Source: CALAED01 sp036555725 (GTDB taxonomy: Bacteria > Actinomycetota > Actinomycetes > Streptosporangiales > Streptosporangiaceae). Taken from it: a DNA stretch of 64,000 bases. Positions within the stretch are counted from its first letter, which is position 1, and the number at the start of each line of letters is the position of its first letter. The translations under genes and the position numbers were made by a program. Positions 41,500 through 50,963 of the stretch are shown here, piece by piece. The stretch covers positions 1-64,000 of the forward strand of contig DATBKU010000146.1 in assembly GCA_036555725.1 (NCBI GenBank), read 5' to 3'. The notes beneath the pieces were generated by a model. It saw nothing but the letters and a program-made list of their open reading frames with translations. It made no database searches and had not been told where the DNA came from.

Positions 41500-42705
41500 G
41501 TGCGCGTCATCAAGGGCTCGGCCGGCGGCGTTCTCGCCGGCTCTTTGTTGTTGACGGCACTAGTGGTCTCGGGGTCGGTGGTGAGTTCGAACGACTCGCT
41601 GCCGGCCGCCGCCCGCGCCGAGGCGAAGGCCCGAGCCGCCGCCGCCCAGGTGGAGATCACCCCGGCCAACGGGGCCAAGAAGGTGCGGCCCGATCGCGGT
41701 GTGGTGGTCACGGCGACCAACGGCAGGCTCGGCACGGTCAGCGTCAAGGCCGGGAGCAAGGACGTCGCCGGCGGGTTCAACACCGCCCGCACCGAGTGGC
41801 GGTCGACGTGGGCGCTCACGCCGTCCACTTCCTACGCCGTCGCCGCCACGGCCACGAACGCCGACGGCCGGCCCACCCTGGTGAACAGCAAGTTCAAGAC
41901 CCTCAAGCCCGACCAGGCGATTTCCACCTCGCTCGACTGGATCCTGGAGGGCAACGAGGGCAAGAAGTACGGCGTCGGGATGCCGATCATCCTGAACTTC
42001 GACCAGCCGGTCTACAACAAGGCCAACGTGGAGAAGGCGCTCGAGGTCAAGGCGCAAAAGCCGGTCGAGGGCGCGTGGCGCTGGGTCGGCGACCAGCAGG
42101 TGATCTACCGGACGAAGAAGTACTGGCCGGCGCACCAGAAGGTCACGCTCGTCGCCCACCTCGCCGGTGTACGGGCGGCCAAAGGCGTCTATGGGGTAAA
42201 GAACTTTACCCGTACGTTCAAAATAGGCGCCGCGCGCATCTCCAAGATCAACTTGAAGAGCCACAAGATGACCGTGCGCATCGACGGCAAGAAGAAGCGC
42301 ACCGTCCCGGTCAGCGGCGGCAACGGCAGCACCATGGAGTACACGACCACCAGCGGCGTGCACATGACCATGGAAAAGGGCAACCCGACCCGGATGATCT
42401 CGCCGAACCGCAAGAAGGGTGACCCCGGCTACTACGACGAGCTGATCTACTACGCCGTCCGCATCTCCAACAGCGGCGAGTACCTCCACCAGACGCCGGG
42501 CGCCGAGTACTGCCTGGGCCACGCCAACTGCAGCCACGGGTGCGTACGGCAGCCGGCCAAAGACGCCATCTGGTTCTACCGCACCGTCCAGCCCGGCGAC
42601 ATCGTGATCGTCACCGGCACCCGGCGCGGCCTGGACTGGAACAACGGCTGGTCGTACTGGGAGATGCCCTGGAAGAAGTGGCGCAAGGGCAGCGCCCTCC
42701 ACTAG
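41500..42705 (+). CDS. L,D-transpeptidase (YkuD) with Ig-like domains, exported
   Basis: 401 aa from GTG 41500 (GGAGGT upstream). N-terminal signal/anchor about 8-30, without lipobox. Ig-like domain about 50-135 (EITPANGAKKVRPDRGVVVT), second domain about 140-245, YkuD catalytic domain about 250-375 with His330 and the motif SHGCVR (His346, Cys348), and a Trp-rich tail (WNNGWSYWEMPWKKW). The layout is that of mycobacterial LdtMt2-type enzymes that make 3-3 cross-links in peptidoglycan. A single gene. Confidence 0.93.
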   Translation: MRVIKGSAGGVLAGSLLLTALVVSGSVVSSNDSLPAAARAEAKARAAAAQVEITPANGAKKVRPDRGVVVTATNGRLGTVSVKAGSKDVAGGFNTARTEWRSTWALTPSTSYAVAATATNADGRPTLVNSKFKTLKPDQAISTSLDWILEGNEGKKYGVGMPIILNFDQPVYNKANVEKALEVKAQKPVEGAWRWVGDQQVIYRTKKYWPAHQKVTLVAHLAGVRAAKGVYGVKNFTRTFKIGAARISKINLKSHKMTVRIDGKKKRTVPVSGGNGSTMEYTTTSGVHMTMEKGNPTRMISPNRKKGDPGYYDELIYYAVRISNSGEYLHQTPGAEYCLGHANCSHGCVRQPAKDAIWFYRTVQPGDIVIVTGTRRGLDWNNGWSYWEMPWKKWRKGSALH

Positions 42706-42742
42706 TCCGTCCTTGGACAGCGCCCCACCCTCCGCTACTCTG

Positions 42743-42763
42743 ATCGTCAGTTGTGCTGACGAT
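42743..42763 (+). terminator. Inverted repeat followed by T-rich tract
   Basis: ATCGTCAG-TTGTG-CTGACGAT has perfect 8-bp arms and is followed by TTGTATTT. It ends 28 bases before the epimerase start and starts 37 bases after the transpeptidase stop. It reads as a terminator of the transpeptidase gene or an operator of the epimerase. Confidence 0.5.
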
Positions 42764-42791
42764 TTGTATTTCTGACGGAGAGGTCGAGGAC

Positions 42792-43739
42792 ATGATTCTG
42801 ATCACGGGTGGTCTGGGCTTCATCGGCGCGCACGTCGCCCGCGCGGTGCTGGATCTGGGTGAGTCGTGCGTGCTCGCCCAGCGCCGCACCGGATCGGTTC
42901 CGGCGTTCCTCGCCGGCGAGCCGGCCGGCCGGGTCGTCGTCGAGCAGGCGGACGTGACCGACCAGCGGTCGATCCGGGAGCTCGGCGAGCGGCACCGGAT
43001 CACCGGCATCGTGCACCTTGCGACCGGTCTCGGCTACGGGGCGGCGTCCATCGCGGATGCGCGGGCCTGCGCCGACGGCCTGCTCAACGTGCTCGAGGCC
43101 GCCGGCGACTGGCGGGTGCCCAGAGTCGGCGTCGCGAGCACGATCGGGGTCTACGCCGAGGTGGCCGGCCCCGGCGCCAACCCGCTCCGCGAGGACATGC
43201 CGCTGGCCTTGACGGCCGGCCACCCGATCCCGCTCGGCAAGAAGGTCACCGAGCTGCTGTCCGGCTACATCGCGGGCGGCACCGGCATGGAGATCTACAA
43301 CATCCGTATCGGCGCCGCGTGGGGCCCGCTCGGCCGCACCCCGTCCCCGTTCATGGCCGCGCCGCAACTGGTGCACGCCGCGGCCCGGGGCGAGACCGCT
43401 CCGCCCGCCTACGCCGACGACGCGATCGACCTGATCTACGTGAAGGACTGCGGCCGGGCGATCGCGCTGCTGCAGCTGGCCGAACGGCTGCGGTACGGCA
43501 CGTACAACGTGTCGAGCGGCCGGGCCACGACCAACAAGGAGCTCGCGGCCGCCGTGGCGAAGGTCGTCCCGGACGCGCCCGTCGACCTGCGCGACGGCGC
43601 CGATCCGAACGGCACCGGCCACGAGATCTACCTCGACATCACCCGGCTCCGCCAGGACACCGGCTTCGCACCCGGCTACGACACCGAACGCGCCGTCGCC
43701 GACTACGTCGACTGGCTGCGCGCCGGCCACGAGCGCTGA
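42792..43739 (+). CDS. NAD-dependent sugar epimerase/dehydratase family protein
   Basis: 315 aa from ATG 42792 (GGAGAGGTCGAGGA before it). Extended SDR: TGGLGFIGAHVARAVLDLG at the N-terminus (GxxGxxG), HLATGLGYGAAS in place of the active-site loop, STIGVYAE as the Ser region, but the usual YxxxK reads PLGKKVTELL, so the catalytic Tyr is not evident. C-terminal YLDITRLRQDTGFAPGY is typical. Substrate is probably a nucleotide sugar or a beta-keto ester; the missing Tyr makes activity uncertain. Confidence 0.85.
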   Translation: MILITGGLGFIGAHVARAVLDLGESCVLAQRRTGSVPAFLAGEPAGRVVVEQADVTDQRSIRELGERHRITGIVHLATGLGYGAASIADARACADGLLNVLEAAGDWRVPRVGVASTIGVYAEVAGPGANPLREDMPLALTAGHPIPLGKKVTELLSGYIAGGTGMEIYNIRIGAAWGPLGRTPSPFMAAPQLVHAAARGETAPPAYADDAIDLIYVKDCGRAIALLQLAERLRYGTYNVSSGRATTNKELAAAVAKVVPDAPVDLRDGADPNGTGHEIYLDITRLRQDTGFAPGYDTERAVADYVDWLRAGHER

Positions 43740-43757
43740 CCGTCGCGCTGCGATTGC

Positions 43758-43875
43758 CGCTCGTCCGCGCCGCCGGACCAAGGTGACGCCAGTCCGCGCC
43801 GCCGCGCCAACGGTGACGCTCGTCCGCGCCGACGCACCGAGGTGACGCCAGTTCGCGCCGCCGCGCCAACGGTGA
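43758..43875. repeat. Tandem repeat: two 59-bp units made of 29/30-bp half-units
   Basis: CGCTCGTCCGCGCCG... alternates with CGCCAGT(C/T)CGCGCCG..., each half ending in GGTGA, so four half-units of 29, 30, 29 and 30 bases stand in tandem, followed by the start of a fifth (CGCTCGTACG). The two 59-mers differ by a few substitutions. It lies between the epimerase stop and the next gene, with no coding frame. Its sequence is not CRISPR-like because the spacing is nil. Confidence 0.8.
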
Positions 43876-43982
43876 CGCTCGTACGAAGCAGCGCCGTGCT
43901 AGAACGCAGTCAGGGGCATTTCCGCCGTTTCGATTGCGTCAACGAAGTGACAACGTCACCGCCCCGGGAGAGGGGTTTTGTC

Positions 43983-44837
43983 ATGGCTGTAACCAGTGAC
44001 GCGTTGAAGGTGCCGCGCGGGCCGTACGAAATGTACGCCGAGGTGGTACCCGGAACCGGGGCGCCGATCGTGTTGATGCACGGCTTCCCCGACAGCACCC
44101 ACCTCTACGACCGGCTCATGCCCTACGTGACCGGACGGCGTCCGCTGGTGCGCTTCGACTTCCTCGGCTGGGGCCGGTCGGACAAGCCGGAGGGCTACCC
44201 GTACACGGCGGCGAACCAGGTGGGCGACCTGGAGGCCGTCGTCGACGCGGTCCGCGACCGGGTCGACACCGGCAAGCTGGTGCTGGTCGCGCACGATGCC
44301 TCGGGCCCGCCGGCCATCGACTGGGCGCTGGCCCACCCCGAGCGGGTCGAGCGGCTGGTGCTGCTCAACACCTACTACCACTGGACTCCCGGGCTGCGCC
44401 GCCCGCCCGCCATCGCGCTGTACTCCACGCCGCTGGTCCGCACCGCCGCCCGCGCCGTCGTCCGGCGCCGGCCCGACCTCGACAAACGGCTGTACGCCTG
44501 GCAGGTGGGCGGCTTCATCCACGACGCCGGAGTGCGTGAGCCGCTCGTGGCGCAGCTGTACGAGCAGTTCGTGCCCGCCCGGCCGGCGTTCTGGCGGCTC
44601 AACGACGACCTGCTCGGCACGGTGCTGAACCGCCGGCGGCGGCTGCCCGACGTACGCCGGTTCCAGCCGCCGGTGCGTGTCATATTCGGCGCCGCCGACC
44701 GCTACCTCAACGCGCGGGTGGCGGAGGACTTCGCCACCCAGTTCCCACACAGCGAGCTGCATCTGCTCCGCGACGCGAGCCACTACGTCCAGGTCGATCA
44801 GCCGGAGCAGGTCGCCGAACTCATCCTGGCCGGCTAG
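43983..44837 (+). CDS. Alpha/beta hydrolase (epoxide hydrolase/haloalkane dehalogenase type)
   Basis: 284 aa from ATG 43983 with GAGAGGGG upstream. Oxyanion HG at 33-34, nucleophile elbow AHDASG with Asp105, acid in a loop near IFGAADRYL, and catalytic His267 in DASHYVQVDQPEQ. Asp rather than Ser as nucleophile indicates C-Cl or epoxide chemistry; the lid loops do not tell which. Its end overlaps the P450 gene by 17 bases on the opposite strand. A GTGAC-AAC-GTCAC repeat at 43947-43959 lies upstream. Confidence 0.85.
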   Translation: MAVTSDALKVPRGPYEMYAEVVPGTGAPIVLMHGFPDSTHLYDRLMPYVTGRRPLVRFDFLGWGRSDKPEGYPYTAANQVGDLEAVVDAVRDRVDTGKLVLVAHDASGPPAIDWALAHPERVERLVLLNTYYHWTPGLRRPPAIALYSTPLVRTAARAVVRRRPDLDKRLYAWQVGGFIHDAGVREPLVAQLYEQFVPARPAFWRLNDDLLGTVLNRRRRLPDVRRFQPPVRVIFGAADRYLNARVAEDFATQFPHSELHLLRDASHYVQVDQPEQVAELILAG

Positions 44838-46038
44838 ATCCCACCGGTGGCGCGGGGGTGAACCGTACGGGCATCGACTCATAGCCCGAGACGAAGTTGG
44901 CGGCACGGTGGGCGGGCTCCCGCTCGTCCATCAGATCCATGTCGGGCAGGCGGGTCAATAGCCGTTCGAACATCACGCGCAGCTCGAGCCGCGCCAGGCT
45001 GTTGCCGAGACAGAAGTGGCTGCCCAGCCCGAAGGCGATGTGCTCGTTGGGCTGCCGGCCGATGTCGAAGCGGTCCGGCTCGGCGAAGACGTCCTCGTCG
45101 CGGTTGGCCGACGGATAGAGCAGCAGGACGTTGTCGCCCTCCCGGATGGCCTGGCCGCCGAGCTCGACGTCGCGGGTGGCGGTGCGGTTCATGTTCTTGA
45201 TCGGCGAGACCCAGCGGGTCATCTCCTCCACCGCCGTCGGAATCGCGGCGGGGTCGTCGATCAGCCGCCGCCGCTGCTCGGGATGGCGGAAGAGCTGGTA
45301 GGCGCCGCCGGACAGCACATGCCGGGTGGTCTCGTCGCCGCCGATCAAGATGAGCAGCGACTCGTAGACGAGGGAGTCGTGGTCGAGGCGGTCGCCGTCG
45401 ATCTCCGCGTGCACGAGCACGCTCATCAGGTCGTCGTGCGGCTCGGCCCGGCGGTCGGCGATCACTTTGGTGGCGTACGACTGGTAGCCGTCGAACGCTT
45501 CGCCCGCGCGCACCAGGGCCGCGTCGTCGGTGATGCCGGTGAGGCCGCGGACCATGTCGTCCGACCAGGTCATGAGGGCGTCGCGGTCCTCCGGGGCGAC
45601 GCCGAGCGCGTCTCCGATGACGATCAGCGGCAGCGGGGCGGCGATGTCCCAGACGAAGTCGCAGGTGCCGCGCTCGCAGACGCGGTCGAGGATGTTGTCG
45701 CAGATCCGCCTGATCCGGTCCTCCTGCTCGGCGACCCGGCGCGGGGTGAAGCCGCGGTTGACGAGCCGGCGCCGGCGCAGGTGCTCGGGGTCGTCCATGT
45801 CGATCATCATCGGGAAGGCGGGGGCGTCGGCCCGGATGCCGCCCGCGCTGGAGAAGATCTCCGGATGCAGCGATGCGTACCGTACGTCGTCGTACTTGGC
45901 GAGCCCCCAGGCGTTCGACGCCTCGTCGCGGTACACCGGCGCGTGCCGGCGCATCCAGCGCAGCTCCGCGTGCGGGTTGCGGCCCCAGAACGCGCCGCTG
46001 GTGAGCTTGATCGCGTCGTTGACCGGGTGGTCGGCCAT
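44821..46038 (-). CDS. Cytochrome P450 (CYP142/CYP125-like class)
   Basis: 405 aa. I-helix motif GGDETT, ExxR in VEEMTRWVSPIKN context (EEMTR), haem motif FGLGSHFCLG with Cys343. Residues AFPMMIDMDDPEHLRRRRLVNRGFTPRRV recall the mycobacterial CYP142/CYP125/CYP124 group that hydroxylates sterol or isoprenoid side chains. Last gene of the five-gene ALDH operon, 11 bases after a carboxymuconolactone decarboxylase-like gene. It probably draws electrons from the ferredoxin at 50772. Confidence 0.88.
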   Translation of the reverse strand: MADHPVNDAIKLTSGAFWGRNPHAELRWMRRHAPVYRDEASNAWGLAKYDDVRYASLHPEIFSSAGGIRADAPAFPMMIDMDDPEHLRRRRLVNRGFTPRRVAEQEDRIRRICDNILDRVCERGTCDFVWDIAAPLPLIVIGDALGVAPEDRDALMTWSDDMVRGLTGITDDAALVRAGEAFDGYQSYATKVIADRRAEPHDDLMSVLVHAEIDGDRLDHDSLVYESLLILIGGDETTRHVLSGGAYQLFRHPEQRRRLIDDPAAIPTAVEEMTRWVSPIKNMNRTATRDVELGGQAIREGDNVLLLYPSANRDEDVFAEPDRFDIGRQPNEHIAFGLGSHFCLGNSLARLELRVMFERLLTRLPDMDLMDEREPAHRAANFVSGYESMPVRFTPAPPVGSSRPG

Positions 46039-46049
46039 GGGGCCCTCCG

Positions 46050-46403
46050 TCAGTCGGCGTGCTGGGCGATCGCCTTGTCGACCTGCGCGTTGAACTTCGT
46101 GCCGAGCGGCCAGCCGACGTAGTGGGTCAGAAAGAGGGCGATCTCGCGGAGCTCGTCCGGGGTCAGCTCGCCGTTGCCGAGGGCCGCGCCGACCTGGATC
46201 CCGGCGACGTCGTCGAGCCCCTGACCGGCGAGCAGGCCGAGCAGCAGCAGCCGCCGGTCACGCAGGCTCAGCCCCGGCCGGTCCCACACCTCGGCGAAGA
46301 GATGATCGACTGTGACGGCGAAGAAATCACCCGGGCCGTCCTTGACGTCCCAGCCGTACACCTTGCGCATCATCGCCAGGCCGCGCTCGCGCCGCTCGTC
46401 CAT
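46050..46403 (-). CDS. Carboxymuconolactone decarboxylase family protein
   Basis: 117 aa all-helical. LFAEVWDRPGLSLRDRRLLLLGLLAGQGLDDVAGIQVGAALGNGEL has the CMD-type sequence without the CxxC of AhpD, so it lacks peroxidase thiols. Its ATG overlaps the dehydrogenase stop by one base. Equivalent to Rv0771 of the mycobacterial cyp51 region as remembered. Likely a lactone decarboxylase or non-catalytic partner. Confidence 0.85.
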   Translation of the reverse strand: MDERRERGLAMMRKVYGWDVKDGPGDFFAVTVDHLFAEVWDRPGLSLRDRRLLLLGLLAGQGLDDVAGIQVGAALGNGELTPDELREIALFLTHYVGWPLGTKFNAQVDKAIAQHAD

Positions 46404-47260
46404 CAGTGGTCCTCCGTGTTGGCAGACAGGCCGGGGGAAAGGCCGAGGCTGCGTGCGAACCCGTCCAGCGCCAGCCGAGCCAGCGGCAGGTCGATGCCGA
46501 GGTCATCGCCGAGCTCCAGGGCCAGCGCCAGGTCCTTCTCGCCGAGCTCCCGTACGTGCTCCATCACGCCATACCAGTCGTCGGCGGGGGAGAGCGGCGC
46601 CGTCGTCGCCCGCAGCATGATCGCGCCGGGCCCGCCGGTGACGGCGTCGGAGTGCCGGACCACCTTGCCGAGCGCGCGCGGGTCGAGCCCGGCCGCCTCG
46701 GCCAGCCGCTGCGCCTCGCCGGCGGCCGTGAACGCCACGAAGTGCAGCAGGTTGCGGGCCAGCTTCGCCCGGGTGCCGGCCCCGACCGGGCCCACGTGGA
46801 CGACGAGGTCGGCGAAGGCGCCGAACGGGCCGCGGCAGCGCTCGACCGCCGCGGCGGTGCCGCCCGCCATGACCGCCAGCCGGCCGTCGTGGGCGCCCAT
46901 GAACCCGCCGGTGACGGGCGCGTCGACCACGTCGATGCCGTACGGCGCGGCCTGCTCGGCGAGCCGTTCTGCGGTGCCGGCGCGGATCGTGGAGTGGATC
47001 GCGACCACCGTGCCGCGCGGGGCGCTCGCCAGGATCTCGGCGACCACGTCGCGTACCTGCGCGTCGTCGCGGACCATCACCGAGATGACCTCGGCCGCGC
47101 GCGCCACCTCGGCCGGGCTGCCCGCGGCCCGCGCCCCGGCGTCCACGAGCGGCTTCATGGCCTCGGCCCGGACGTCGTACACCGTCGCGGGACGGGCCCG
47201 CCCCGCCATCGGCGCGCCCATCTGCCCGAGCCCGATGAAGCCGTACGACACGTCCGTCAC
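46403..47260 (-). CDS. NAD(P)-dependent beta-hydroxyacid dehydrogenase family protein
   Basis: 285 aa from GTG 47260, overlapping the SDR stop. N-terminal GFIGLGQMGAPMA is the 6-phosphogluconate/3-hydroxyisobutyrate dehydrogenase signature; VVDAPVTGGFMGAHDGRLAVMAGG (about 129-152) and the catalytic Lys region GAGTRAKLARNLLHFV follow. Rv0770-like position in the cluster. Substrate: a 3-hydroxy acid or imine, unknown. Confidence 0.88.
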   Translation of the reverse strand: MTDVSYGFIGLGQMGAPMAGRARPATVYDVRAEAMKPLVDAGARAAGSPAEVARAAEVISVMVRDDAQVRDVVAEILASAPRGTVVAIHSTIRAGTAERLAEQAAPYGIDVVDAPVTGGFMGAHDGRLAVMAGGTAAAVERCRGPFGAFADLVVHVGPVGAGTRAKLARNLLHFVAFTAAGEAQRLAEAAGLDPRALGKVVRHSDAVTGGPGAIMLRATTAPLSPADDWYGVMEHVRELGEKDLALALELGDDLGIDLPLARLALDGFARSLGLSPGLSANTEDH

Positions 47261-47988
47261 GAGCGGAACACCTCGCCGCCGTCCACGTTGAAGATCTGCC
47301 CGGTGATCCAGCGGGCCTCGTCGGACAGGAGGAACAGGCACATGCCGACGAGGTCCTCGGGCGTCCCTATGCGCTTGATGGCCATCTTGTGCCGCACGAT
47401 CTTCTGGGCCGCCTCACCCGCAACCTTGCGGCCGGCCTCGGTGTCGATCGGGCCGGGCGCGATGGCGTTGACCCTGATCCCGAGCGACCCGAACTCGTGC
47501 GCGAGCTGCTGGGTGATCCCGTTGACGCCGACCTTGGCCAGCCCGTAGAAGCCGGAGTACTGCCAGGCCGCACTCGACGACTGGTTGACGATCGCGCCGC
47601 CGCCGCGCTCGGCCATCGACCGGTGGCAGACGCGCGAGCACAGCAGCGCGCCGTCCATGTTCACCGACATGAACCGCTTGTAGTAGTCCCAGTCGACGGT
47701 GAACAGGAAGTCCAGCCGCATCGTGCCGAGGATGGCCGCGTTGTTCACCAGGTAGTCGATGCCGCCGAACCGGTCGACGACCGCCGCCGCCATGGCCTCG
47801 ACCGACGCCGGATCGGAGACGTCCGTCTTTAGGTAGAGGCCCTTGATGTCGTCGGCGACCGCCGCGCCCTTGTCGCTGATGTCGGCGACGGCCACCGCCG
47901 CGCCCTCGGCGGCCAGCGCCCGCGCGTAGGCCTCGCCGATGCCCTGCGCCGCCCCGGTGACGATCGCCACCTTGTCCGCGAACCTCAT
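47257..47988 (-). CDS. Short-chain dehydrogenase/reductase
   Basis: 243 aa classical SDR: VTGAAQGIGEAYARAL (10-25), NNAAILG, SSSAAWQYSGFYGLAKVG (catalytic Ser and Tyr-Gly-Leu-Ala-Lys), AIAPGPIDTEAG. NAD-type (Asp in AVADIS). One base after the ALDH stop and overlapping the next gene, so co-translated. Rv0769-like. Probably oxidises a hydroxy group formed by the P450s. Confidence 0.9.
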   Translation of the reverse strand: MRFADKVAIVTGAAQGIGEAYARALAAEGAAVAVADISDKGAAVADDIKGLYLKTDVSDPASVEAMAAAVVDRFGGIDYLVNNAAILGTMRLDFLFTVDWDYYKRFMSVNMDGALLCSRVCHRSMAERGGGAIVNQSSSAAWQYSGFYGLAKVGVNGITQQLAHEFGSLGIRVNAIAPGPIDTEAGRKVAGEAAQKIVRHKMAIKRIGTPEDLVGMCLFLLSDEARWITGQIFNVDGGEVFRS

Positions 47989-47989
47989 G

Positions 47990-49460
<1,471 letters not shown>

Positions 49461-49468
<8 letters not shown>

Positions 49469-49487
49469 CTGTCCAGACTACAGTTCA
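49461..49487. promoter_or_regulatory. Shared TetR operator and leaderless divergent promoters (site A)
   Basis: CTGGACA-CC-TGTCCAG is a perfect inverted repeat; with the following AGACTACAGTTCA it matches 21 of 25 bases of the site at 54843-54867. Minus strand: TAGTCT (49480-49475) stands 7-12 bases before GTG 49468. Plus strand: TACAGT (49479-49484) stands 8-13 bases before ATG 49492. No ribosome sites, so both genes look leaderless. Confidence 0.7.
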
Positions 49488-49491
49488 ACGC

Positions 49492-50169
49492 ATGTCCGAA
49501 GGCAAGCCCCTGGACGACTACTCCGGCGAATTCGACCCCGGCTTCCGGTTCGAGGACCTGTCCAAGGAGGCGTTGGTCCGGCTGGTACGGGAGTACGCCC
49601 TGATCGTCCACCTGCTGGACCGCTCGGTGTTCATCGCGATCGGCCTCCGCTATGGCCAGCGGGCCGTCGAGGAGATCGCCATCGAGGAGTGGCGCGGCGC
49701 CGGCCCGATCTACACCCAGCGCATCCGCGAGATCATGAAGATCGAGGGCGACGGCGTCTCCGCGATCTTCAAATGTCTCCAGCTCGACCCCGGGTTCGCG
49801 CAGCACTACATGGACGTCGAGTACGATCTGGTCTCCGAGACGCACGGCTTCTTCCAGCTGCGCTCGTGCGGCGCGCTGCTCGACGTCGAGCCCTTTGGCG
49901 AACGCTCCATCAAGGGCATGTGCCACCACATCGAGGACGGCACCTTCGATGTCACCGCGCAGGCGGTCAACCCGAAGGCGCGCATCCGTCCCGTACACCG
50001 CCCGCCCAGGGTGCCGGCCGGCCGGGTGCCGCACTGCCGCTGGGAGGTGATCATCGACGACGACACCGAGGTGCTCGGCGAAGCCGAGATCACCAGGATG
50101 ACCCGGGGCACCACCGCGGCGAGCCACCGGTTCCCGCCGATGCGCGACGGCACGCCGCACGTGCCCTGA
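49492..50169 (+). CDS. Conserved protein of unknown function in the cyp51 cluster
   Basis: 225 aa, the only plus-strand gene of the cluster, ATG 49492 without ribosome site. LVREYALIVHLLDRSVFIAI, RYGQRAVEEIAIEEWRGAGP and YTQRIREIMKI are helical N-terminal motifs that recur in small actinobacterial proteins I know only as uncharacterised. Middle: IFKCLQLDPGFAQHYMDVEY; C-terminal CHHIEDGTFDVTAQAVNPKAR with PHCRWE, giving Cys/His residues that might bind a metal or Fe-S. Transcribed divergently from the ALDH operon under the same operator. Confidence 0.75.
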   Translation: MSEGKPLDDYSGEFDPGFRFEDLSKEALVRLVREYALIVHLLDRSVFIAIGLRYGQRAVEEIAIEEWRGAGPIYTQRIREIMKIEGDGVSAIFKCLQLDPGFAQHYMDVEYDLVSETHGFFQLRSCGALLDVEPFGERSIKGMCHHIEDGTFDVTAQAVNPKARIRPVHRPPRVPAGRVPHCRWEVIIDDDTEVLGEAEITRMTRGTTAASHRFPPMRDGTPHVP

Positions 50170-50721
50170 CTACCAGAGCGGGACGGGCGCCGCGCCGCGG
50201 GTGTAGTAGCCGGGGATCGCGCCCCCGGAGGCGGCCCGGTCGAGTCGCCGTTGCATCCCGTCGGACAGCACACCGGCCTTCATCATCTCGATGAACACCG
50301 ACGTGACGTTGCGGAGGTCGAACCAGTCGCGCTGCCAGGACCACTGGAAGTCGCCCGCGTACCGGAACCAGCTGCCGCCGATGCCGGCCACCTCGTACGG
50401 CGTGCCGTCCGGGCGCCGGGCGTCGGCGATCTGCTTCCAGAACCCGACCACCTCGCCGCGCCGCTCGTCGACGAGGATGCTCTGGTACGGGTAGGACCAG
50501 CCGTCCAGGCCGCCCATCTCGCTGCCGAGGGCCAGGTCGCGGATCTCGTCGCGGCCGACGGCCATGAAGTCCTGGTCGGGGCCGATGTTCCAGCCGTACG
50601 TCGCGTCCTCGGTGTAGAGCTCGGCGAGCGGCCGCCAGTCGCCGAGCTCCGCACAGCGCCGGTTGGCGGCCAGCCACCGCCGCACCATCTCGTCGAGCTC
50701 GTCGCGGTCGAAGCCAGGCAT
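50170..50721 (-). CDS. NTF2/SnoaL-like domain protein
   Basis: 183 aa from ATG 50721 with GAGGAGG 10 bases upstream. Cone-shaped NTF2-like fold: MVRRWLAANRRCAELGDWRPLAELYTEDATYGW (about 12-44), AVGRDEIRDLA and WFRYAGDFQWSWQRDWFDLRNV. Similar proteins are ketosteroid isomerase-like. It is the last gene of the tetR-P450-SDR-cyp51-ferredoxin operon, 50 bases after the ferredoxin, which supports a role on a sterol-like substrate. Confidence 0.85.
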   Translation of the reverse strand: MPGFDRDELDEMVRRWLAANRRCAELGDWRPLAELYTEDATYGWNIGPDQDFMAVGRDEIRDLALGSEMGGLDGWSYPYQSILVDERRGEVVGFWKQIADARRPDGTPYEVAGIGGSWFRYAGDFQWSWQRDWFDLRNVTSVFIEMMKAGVLSDGMQRRLDRAASGGAIPGYYTRGAAPVPLW

Positions 50722-50771
50722 CAGTGGAGCCTCCTCAGCCGAAACGCCCGGGTAGGCGGTGGCTCTTGATC

Positions 50772-50963
50772 TCAGCGAGTCAGTTTCAGGGCTTGGGTGG
50801 GGCAGTAGCGGACGGCGGCCTCGACCTCGGCGCGCTGCGAGTCGGGCGGCTCGGCGTCGAGGATCTGCACCTTGCCCCGCTTGGGCACCGCGAAGACCTC
50901 GGGCGCCTCCAGCTCGCACATCGCGTGCCCCTGGCACAGGTCCAGGTCGGCCTCCACCTTCAT
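50772..50963 (-). CDS. Ferredoxin, three-Cys type (P450 partner)
   Basis: 63 aa, ATG 50963 sharing one base with the cyp51 stop. Cluster ligands: Cys10-x2-His13-x2-Cys16 and Cys54-Pro. The His at the second site is typical of actinobacterial P450-associated [3Fe-4S] or His-ligated [4Fe-4S] ferredoxins. Position beside cyp51 matches Rv0763c/Rv0764c. It passes electrons to CYP51 and perhaps to the three other P450s; no ferredoxin reductase is in the window. Confidence 0.93.
   Translation of the reverse strand: MKVEADLDLCQGHAMCELEAPEVFAVPKRGKVQILDAEPPDSQRAEVEAAVRYCPTQALKLTR

Noticed and set aside
43758..43875. Possible CRISPR array
   Set aside because: Units are directly adjacent with no unique spacers, and no cas gene is near.
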